Shown in pieces: positions 60,484-64,000 of a DNA stretch of 64,000 bases. The stretch is taken from the NCBI GenBank assembly GCA_902800525.1, contig CADCEV010000008.1, positions 25,057-89,056 on the forward strand, read 5' to 3'. A program made the position numbers and the translations under genes. Source of the DNA: an uncultured Bacteroidales bacterium (lineage in GTDB: Bacteria; Bacteroidota; Bacteroidia; Bacteroidales; Paludibacteraceae). A model generated the notes under the pieces. It searched no databases and was not told the origin of the DNA. It saw only the letters and a program-made list of their open reading frames with translations. The stretch's first letter is position 1, and each line of letters starts with the position of its first letter.

Positions 60484-60555
60484 AGGCCGGTAGCGGAGTC
60501 AAACCGCTCTAAACGGTTTTGCAGACCGCTGACTAAGTCGCTCATCCAACCGGCC
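60484..60555 (-). tRNA. tRNA-Cys (anticodon GCA), atypical D and T loops
   Basis: The 72-base cloverleaf has an acceptor stem GGCCGGT/ACCGGCC, an anticodon arm GCGGT-CTGCAAA-ACCGT and a T arm AGCGG-TTTGACT-CCGCT. The discriminator is T, as usual in tRNA-Cys, and CCA is not encoded. The D loop (AGCGACTT) lacks the GG pair and the T loop reads TTT where TTC is expected, so the normal G19-C56 contact is absent on both sides. A full promoter at 60621-60652 speaks for a functional gene. Confidence 0.85.
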
Positions 60556-60620
60556 GGTGTCACTTTCCAAAAATCGGAATTTTCGGAAGGTCGAGAATCC
60601 TAATTTTGTGAAAGCGGGTG

Positions 60621-60652
60621 CAAAGGTACTACATTTTTTTGAAATATGCAAA
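60621..60652 (-). promoter_or_regulatory. tRNA-Cys promoter
   Basis: Minus-strand TTTG (60649-60652), 20 bases, TACCTTTG (60621-60628). It lies within 60610-60672, which matches 2043-2105 (tRNA-Asn) at 56 of 63 positions without gaps. Confidence 0.8.
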
Positions 60653-60680
60653 TTTTTTGGCAAAAAAATGCAGTTATTTG

Positions 60681-61559
60681 TTAAAAAAGGCTCAAATCGG
60701 CGTCTGTGATGGTACCTTTTGTGCGTTTTTTGCCTCTCGAGGGTGTTTTGGGAGCAGCGTTCGAAACAACCGGTTGAGGGGGTGTGACGGGCTTCGGATG
60801 CATCACATTCAGGATGATCTGACGCGTCTGATCGTCCGTCCATTTGCATTTATTGATAATCCAATCCAGGTATGATTGATCAATGCGCATCATGGACTCT
60901 ATGGATTCGCCTTTGTGTGCGCCCTGCGTGAGGTAATAATAGTTGCCTTTCTTGACTAACCAGCGGTCAAAACAGATGAAACCGAACTCGTCGCGTTCTG
61001 CCCACTGCCATCCGTGTTCGGCTATTTGGGCTTTGAAGACCTCGATCGTAGCCATCACATCGTCCAGCGAGTTATGAGCGCCTTCAAAGGGATGACCATA
61101 ATATCGCGTGTACGCGGAAGTAAGGTTATTATGCAGTTTTTCTCCGTTCTCATCGACTTTTCCTGCGGTGTGAATACGCTCCAAGAGCAGCGCATCGTAC
61201 CATGTGCGACCCTCGAACCGGAAGTCCAAACCCAGACGCTTGAGGTTATAGTGCAAGATCGGGGCATCGTAGCCGTTTCCGTTGTAAGAGAGGAAGTCGC
61301 AACCCTTGGTAAAGCCGATGAAATCGTCGTAAATGCTGCGCATACTTACTCCGTTTTCCAACAGGAACGCCTTGCTGATATGATGTACCGCTTCCGCTTC
61401 GGCAGGTATGGTGAACTCGCCTTCCGGCAATATATACCAATCGCGCTGGTCGATGATGGACCAATCGGAGGTTTCGATCTTCACTAATGAGAGCTGGATG
61501 ATATGCTCTTTTTGTACATCCAAGCCGGTGGTTTCGGTATCAAAGCAGATGAGGTTCAT
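60681..61559 (-). CDS. DEDDh 3'-5' exonuclease, PolC/DnaQ-like
   Basis: This 292-residue protein starts with FDTETTGLD (Asp7, Glu9, metal ligands), then FLSYNGNGYDAPIL (Asp) and the final AHNSLDDVMATIEV (His and Asp), giving the DEDDh set typical of DNA polymerase proofreading and related exonucleases. A basic C-terminal tail (SRGKKRTKGTITDADL) is extra. It acts on DNA or RNA 3' ends in the cytoplasm; its exact pathway is unknown. It is separated from the methyltransferase by a spacer of GTTTAAC-type repeats (61560-61616). Confidence 0.9.
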   Translation of the reverse strand: MNLICFDTETTGLDVQKEHIIQLSLVKIETSDWSIIDQRDWYILPEGEFTIPAEAEAVHHISKAFLLENGVSMRSIYDDFIGFTKGCDFLSYNGNGYDAPILHYNLKRLGLDFRFEGRTWYDALLLERIHTAGKVDENGEKLHNNLTSAYTRYYGHPFEGAHNSLDDVMATIEVFKAQIAEHGWQWAERDEFGFICFDRWLVKKGNYYYLTQGAHKGESIESMMRIDQSYLDWIINKCKWTDDQTRQIILNVMHPKPVTPPQPVVSNAAPKTPSRGKKRTKGTITDADLSLF

Positions 61560-61616
61560 AAATGAACGTTAAACGGTTAAATTGTTAAACTGTTAAATTG
61601 TTAAACTGTTAAATGG
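61560..61616 (-). repeat. GTTTAACA/ATTTAACA spacer repeat
   Basis: About six 8-9-base units (minus strand ATTTAACAG, TTTAACAAT) lie between the stop of the methyltransferase gene and the exonuclease start. Each unit carries TAA. A similar GTTAAATC type is at 23490-23540. Confidence 0.8.
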
Positions 61617-62834
61617 TTATTCAACGTAAAGCACTAATCCCTTCAGGTATTCGCCTTCGGGGTGATAGATGTTAATAGGGTGGTCTTGGGGTTGATGCAG
61701 TTGGTGTAGGATGCGCACTTTGCGTCCCACTTGTGCGGCAGCGGAGAAGACGGCAAGTCGGAAAGCCTCTTTGTCCACCGCCTGCGAGCAGGAGAACGTG
61801 AAGAGAATACCTCCCGGACGGATCATCTCAATCGCCTTGGCGTTGATGCGCTGGTAGCCGCGCAGGGCATTTTTTACAGCGTCACGGTGTTTGGCAAAAG
61901 CCGGCGGGTCGAGGATGATCAGGTCGAAAGTCTTGCCTTCCGCTTTCTGCGCGCTGAGGTATTCAAAAGCATCGGCGGTAACGGCTTTGTGGTTGCGGGC
62001 GTCGGGGAAATTTTGGGCTACGTTGATGTTCACCAGATCAATCGCCTTTTGGCTCACATCCACCGAATCCACCGTCTTCGCGCCCCCGCGCAAGGCATAT
62101 AAGGAGAAACCGCCGGTGTAGCAGAACATATTCAGTACGTCTTTGTCCTTGGCATAGCGTTCTACCAATGCCCGGTTCTCCCGCTGGTCGATGAAAAAGC
62201 CTGTTTTCTGACCTTTTAACCAATCGATACGGAAAGAAAGTCCGTTTTCGAGCGACCAGAACTCGTCTGACTCCTGTTGATGAGCGGCAATGAGCCACCC
62301 TGTTTTCTCTCCCTCGATCGGCGCTTTGAAAGGCAGGGTGTCGTCGGACTTGTAATAGACATTCTTGACCTGTGGCACGTTGGCTACCACGGCTTCGGCG
62401 ATCTCTTTCCTGTTCCGATGCATGCCCACCGAGTGCGCCTGAATAACCGCCGTGTCGGCATAGACGTCAATGATGAGTCCCGGCAAAAAATCCCCCTCGC
62501 CGTGAATGAGCCGGAAGGTGTTGCCGGAAGGCTGGATAAGTCCGATGGAATCGCGCATTTTGTATGCTTTTCGGATGCGTTCGCCCCAGAAGTCCTTCGG
62601 CAATTTATCTACACCAAAGGCCAGTATGCGTACGGCAATACTTCCTACCTGCCAATGCCCCACGCCCATAACATCGCAGGTGATTGTCTGTACGCATACC
62701 AGCTCGCCTTCTTGCGGCTCGTCGCCTTGGTGGTGTTCGTCTAATATAACGCGTGCAATCGCCCCCGAGAACACCCAGGGATGAAAGCGTTTGAGCGATT
62801 CTTCTTTATGTGGTTTTAAAATGACGGTAGTCAT
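61617..62834 (-). CDS. Class I SAM-dependent rRNA methyltransferase, RlmI-like
   Basis: This 405-residue enzyme has an N-terminal PUA domain (HPWVFSGAI, EGELVCVQTITCDVMGVGHW), then a methyltransferase Rossmann fold: VLNMFCYTGGFSLYALRGGAKTVDSVDVS (about 230-260), LIILDPPAFAK and TFSCSQAVD. The order matches the RlmI/YccW group, which methylates C5 of a cytosine in 23S rRNA. Substrate identity is inferred from the family only. The upstream gap to the nucleosidase-like gene is an AATCGTAA-type spacer repeat. Confidence 0.9.
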   Translation of the reverse strand: MTTVILKPHKEESLKRFHPWVFSGAIARVILDEHHQGDEPQEGELVCVQTITCDVMGVGHWQVGSIAVRILAFGVDKLPKDFWGERIRKAYKMRDSIGLIQPSGNTFRLIHGEGDFLPGLIIDVYADTAVIQAHSVGMHRNRKEIAEAVVANVPQVKNVYYKSDDTLPFKAPIEGEKTGWLIAAHQQESDEFWSLENGLSFRIDWLKGQKTGFFIDQRENRALVERYAKDKDVLNMFCYTGGFSLYALRGGAKTVDSVDVSQKAIDLVNINVAQNFPDARNHKAVTADAFEYLSAQKAEGKTFDLIILDPPAFAKHRDAVKNALRGYQRINAKAIEMIRPGGILFTFSCSQAVDKEAFRLAVFSAAAQVGRKVRILHQLHQPQDHPINIYHPEGEYLKGLVLYVE

Positions 62835-62870
62835 ATTAATTGACGATTGGACGATTTACGATTTAATGAT

Positions 62871-63356
62871 TTATTCCACGCCGTGCGTGAGTTCGTGATA
62901 GGAGTGTAGCGAGAGGTTGTCGCTCACATACTTGAAGCTATGCAGGTTCTTGAACCCGAGAGCAGCGATGAAAGCCAACTCCATGTCGAAGACGCAATCC
63001 TTATAGTCCGAAGCCAGCACAAAATCGCAGTTGGTATAGCATACCGCCTGCCGGCAATTTGTGCATTGTGCATTGTGAATTGTCAGTCTCGGCTCCGGGT
63101 ACGTCACGTTAGGGTGATTTAGCCGTACTTCCGTCACTTCGACCCAAGTTCCTAAATCGAAGTTTGCACTTCCGGCATAACCGATGTTATACAGTTCTGC
63201 ATCTCGGTCAAGGCCTTGCAGGGACTTTATTATATTGATCGCGCCTACGCCCGTGATCAGCACCTCTGCGTCGCTCAGGTCCAAACCTAATTCTTCGCGT
63301 GCTTTTTCGATCAATTCGTGTTCACCTTCTTCTGCCTGAATAATGTATTTAGCCAT
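62871..63356 (-). CDS. MTA/SAH-nucleosidase-like protein with repeat-derived insert
   Basis: This 161-residue protein resembles 5'-methylthioadenosine/S-adenosylhomocysteine nucleosidase-type phosphorylases, with LITGVGAINIIKSLQ, YNIGYAGSANFDLGTWVEV and the late CVFDMELAFIAALGF, where the FDME motif is the purine-site glutamate of the family. It is shorter than usual (about 230), so parts of the fold are reduced. Residues around 92-100 (RLTIHNAQCTNCRQ) are the translation of the intergenic ATTGTGCATTGTGAATT repeat (63058-63084), an in-frame insertion. Activity cannot be assumed. Own promoter at 63377-63408; leader about 14 bases. Confidence 0.72.
   Translation of the reverse strand: MAKYIIQAEEGEHELIEKAREELGLDLSDAEVLITGVGAINIIKSLQGLDRDAELYNIGYAGSANFDLGTWVEVTEVRLNHPNVTYPEPRLTIHNAQCTNCRQAVCYTNCDFVLASDYKDCVFDMELAFIAALGFKNLHSFKYVSDNLSLHSYHELTHGVE
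63058..63084 (-). repeat. TTGTGCA spacer repeat inserted in a coding region
   Basis: TTGTGCATTGTGCATTGTGA plus ATTGTC is the same as the intergenic repeat at 63652-63700 and lies inside the nucleosidase-like gene in frame. Confidence 0.8.
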
Positions 63357-63376
63357 AGTTTGTCAAAATTATTTTG

Positions 63377-63408
63377 CAAAGGTACAACAAATTTTGCACA
63401 TATGCAAG
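63377..63408 (-). promoter_or_regulatory. Promoter of the nucleosidase-like gene
   Basis: Minus-strand CTTG (63405-63408), 20 bases, TACCTTTG (63377-63384). Predicted start near 63370, about 14 bases before the ATG. Confidence 0.75.
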
Positions 63409-63451
63409 CGTTCGGGCATTTTTTTTGGAAAAAAGCGATTTATCGCGTTTT

Positions 63452-63618
63452 ATCAGGCTATAGGACGGTTATTGGGAGCTTGCTCACGGATAATTGTCCT
63501 ATAGCCTGATAAGCAGGGACGTTAGTCCCGTTTTCAAAAAAAATACCCGCCCTTGCTTATGCTCAGCACAATGCGAACGTACCTTCGGCGGGAACCCGCT
63601 TGCGGGAGGGCCGAAGTA
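63452..63618. repeat. Cluster of hairpins in the 344-base gap
   Basis: ATCAGGCTATAGGAC pairs perfectly (15 bp) with GTCCTATAGCCTGAT across 63452-63510. GGGAC-GTTA-GTCCC follows, with TTTTC after it. A nested hairpin GTACTTCGGC...GCCGAAGGTAC with inner CCCGCAAGCGGG lies at 63577-63618. I see no credible gene here; the short plus-strand frame at 63494 is low-complexity. Confidence 0.7.
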
Positions 63619-63622
63619 CAAC

Positions 63623-63652
63623 AAAAAAAGCGCCCCGAAGGACGCTTTTCCA
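63623..63652 (-). terminator. Terminator of the right-edge gene
   Basis: On the minus strand AAAAGCGTCC pairs with GGGGCGCTTTT and is followed by TTTGTTG. Confidence 0.75.
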
Positions 63653-63700
63653 ATTGTGCATTGTGCATTGTGCATTGTGAATTGTGAATTGTGAATTGTC
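63652..63700 (-). repeat. ATTGTGCA/ATTGTGAA spacer repeat
   Basis: Six or more 7-8-base units lie between the stop of the right-edge gene and its terminator, starting at the stop codon. Same family as 22500-22541 and 63058-63084. Confidence 0.85.
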
Positions 63701-64000
63701 TTACGCGTGCTCTGCGTCGTACTCCTGTCCGCAGATCTTCCACAGGTACTTGCGCATGGTTTTGCAACCATCGGCACGGTTCTTCTGCTCTGCGAAGTTG
63801 ACTTGGTCCTCGGACATGTGGCTGAGGTCGTTCTTACGCGCACGAACCATTGCTTCAACGGCGGTAAAGCGCGCTTTCGCTTTGAGCTCGTCTGCGGTGA
63901 TCGGCGTGGTGCGTTTCGCCTTTTTCTGCATGTACAGACGGTTGCAGTCGTTGCTACAGGTCGGGGCTGTACGGTGGGTCGCGAGCAACATACGCTCGCA
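63701..64000 (-). CDS. Zinc-ribbon-type hypothetical protein, partial
   Basis: The gene enters from the right edge. The visible 99 residues begin CER(M)LLATHRTAPTCSNDCNRLYMQKK, where the spacing of cysteines (TCSNDC plus an upstream Cys) and the following basic helix look like the second half of a small zinc-ribbon of the CxxC...CSxxC type. The remainder (ITADELKAKARFTAVEAMVR, ... KTMRKYLWKICGQEYDAEHA) is helical. No function can be assigned. The true start probably lies outside the window, so the ATG at 63991 need not be the start. Confidence 0.65.
   Translation of the reverse strand, partial: CERMLLATHRTAPTCSNDCNRLYMQKKAKRTTPITADELKAKARFTAVEAMVRARKNDLSHMSEDQVNFAEQKNRADGCKTMRKYLWKICGQEYDAEHA

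Noticed and set aside
63494-63694. 66-residue plus-strand frame (MSYSLISRDVSP...)
   Set aside because: It is made of hairpin arms and the spacer repeat read through, and its end is the reverse of a tandem repeat.

Overview
The window comes from a Bacteroidales chromosome. The evidence is Bacteroidetes-type promoters (-33 TTTG, about 20 bases, -7 TAnnTTTG), a SusC/SusD pair, the gliding lipoprotein GldH, RicT, DUF4954 and several DUF4874/DUF4832 proteins. Family or genus cannot be fixed from the sequence; a gut commensal is likely from the glycan genes.

Layout. 1-3.2 kb: the 5' part of a DUF1016 (YhcG-type) gene, a fused GNAT acetyltransferase, tRNA-Asn and a PfkB kinase. 3.2-14.3 kb: a co-directional housekeeping run (plsC, HIT, holB, ricT, gldH, trmB, mrp, MATE) that grades into sugar-related genes (DUF4832 protein, HAD phosphatase, NahK-like kinase, CBM9-like protein) and ends at a clear terminator. 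14.3-17.8 kb, minus strand: a large secreted beta-helix protein followed by a 48-residue peptide gene that I found by hand.

18.6-31.1 kb: a seven-gene operon. It holds agaS, kbaZ, an acetyl-xylan-esterase-type lipoprotein, a PfkB kinase, two beta-helix/metallophosphatase proteins and a multi-module binding protein. 31.5-32.2 kb, minus strand: a DeoR/AgaR-type regulator with a long hairpin in its leader. 32.7-45.9 kb: a polysaccharide utilisation locus with an amidohydrolase, a clan GH-D (GH36-like) glycosidase, SusC, SusD, a surface lipoprotein, a DUF4832 lipoprotein, an EamA transporter and two tagged secreted proteins. Together these look like one system for capture and catabolism of a galactosamine or tagatose-type sugar. 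A 20-base sequence occurs twice (inverted) before agaS, and a close variant lies between the regulator and the PUL, so the two arms probably share control.

45.9-55.0 kb, minus strand: parE, cca, radA, rnz, DUF4954 and dnaN with one membrane-anchored protein. 55.2-56.1 kb: murI, divergent from dnaN. 56.1-64 kb, mostly minus: a protease with a barrel-like C-terminus, a secreted hypothetical, DUF2442, sufB, tRNA-Cys, an exonuclease, an RlmI-type methyltransferase, a nucleosidase-like protein and a partial zinc-ribbon gene.

The most interesting signals are four. A short C-terminal tag is shared by six secreted proteins. Repeat elements are inserted in frame into murI and into a nucleosidase-like gene. 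The deoR leader carries an attenuator-like hairpin. The candidate operator set links deoR to the agaS operon. All functional statements rest on reading motifs by eye; no database search was run.
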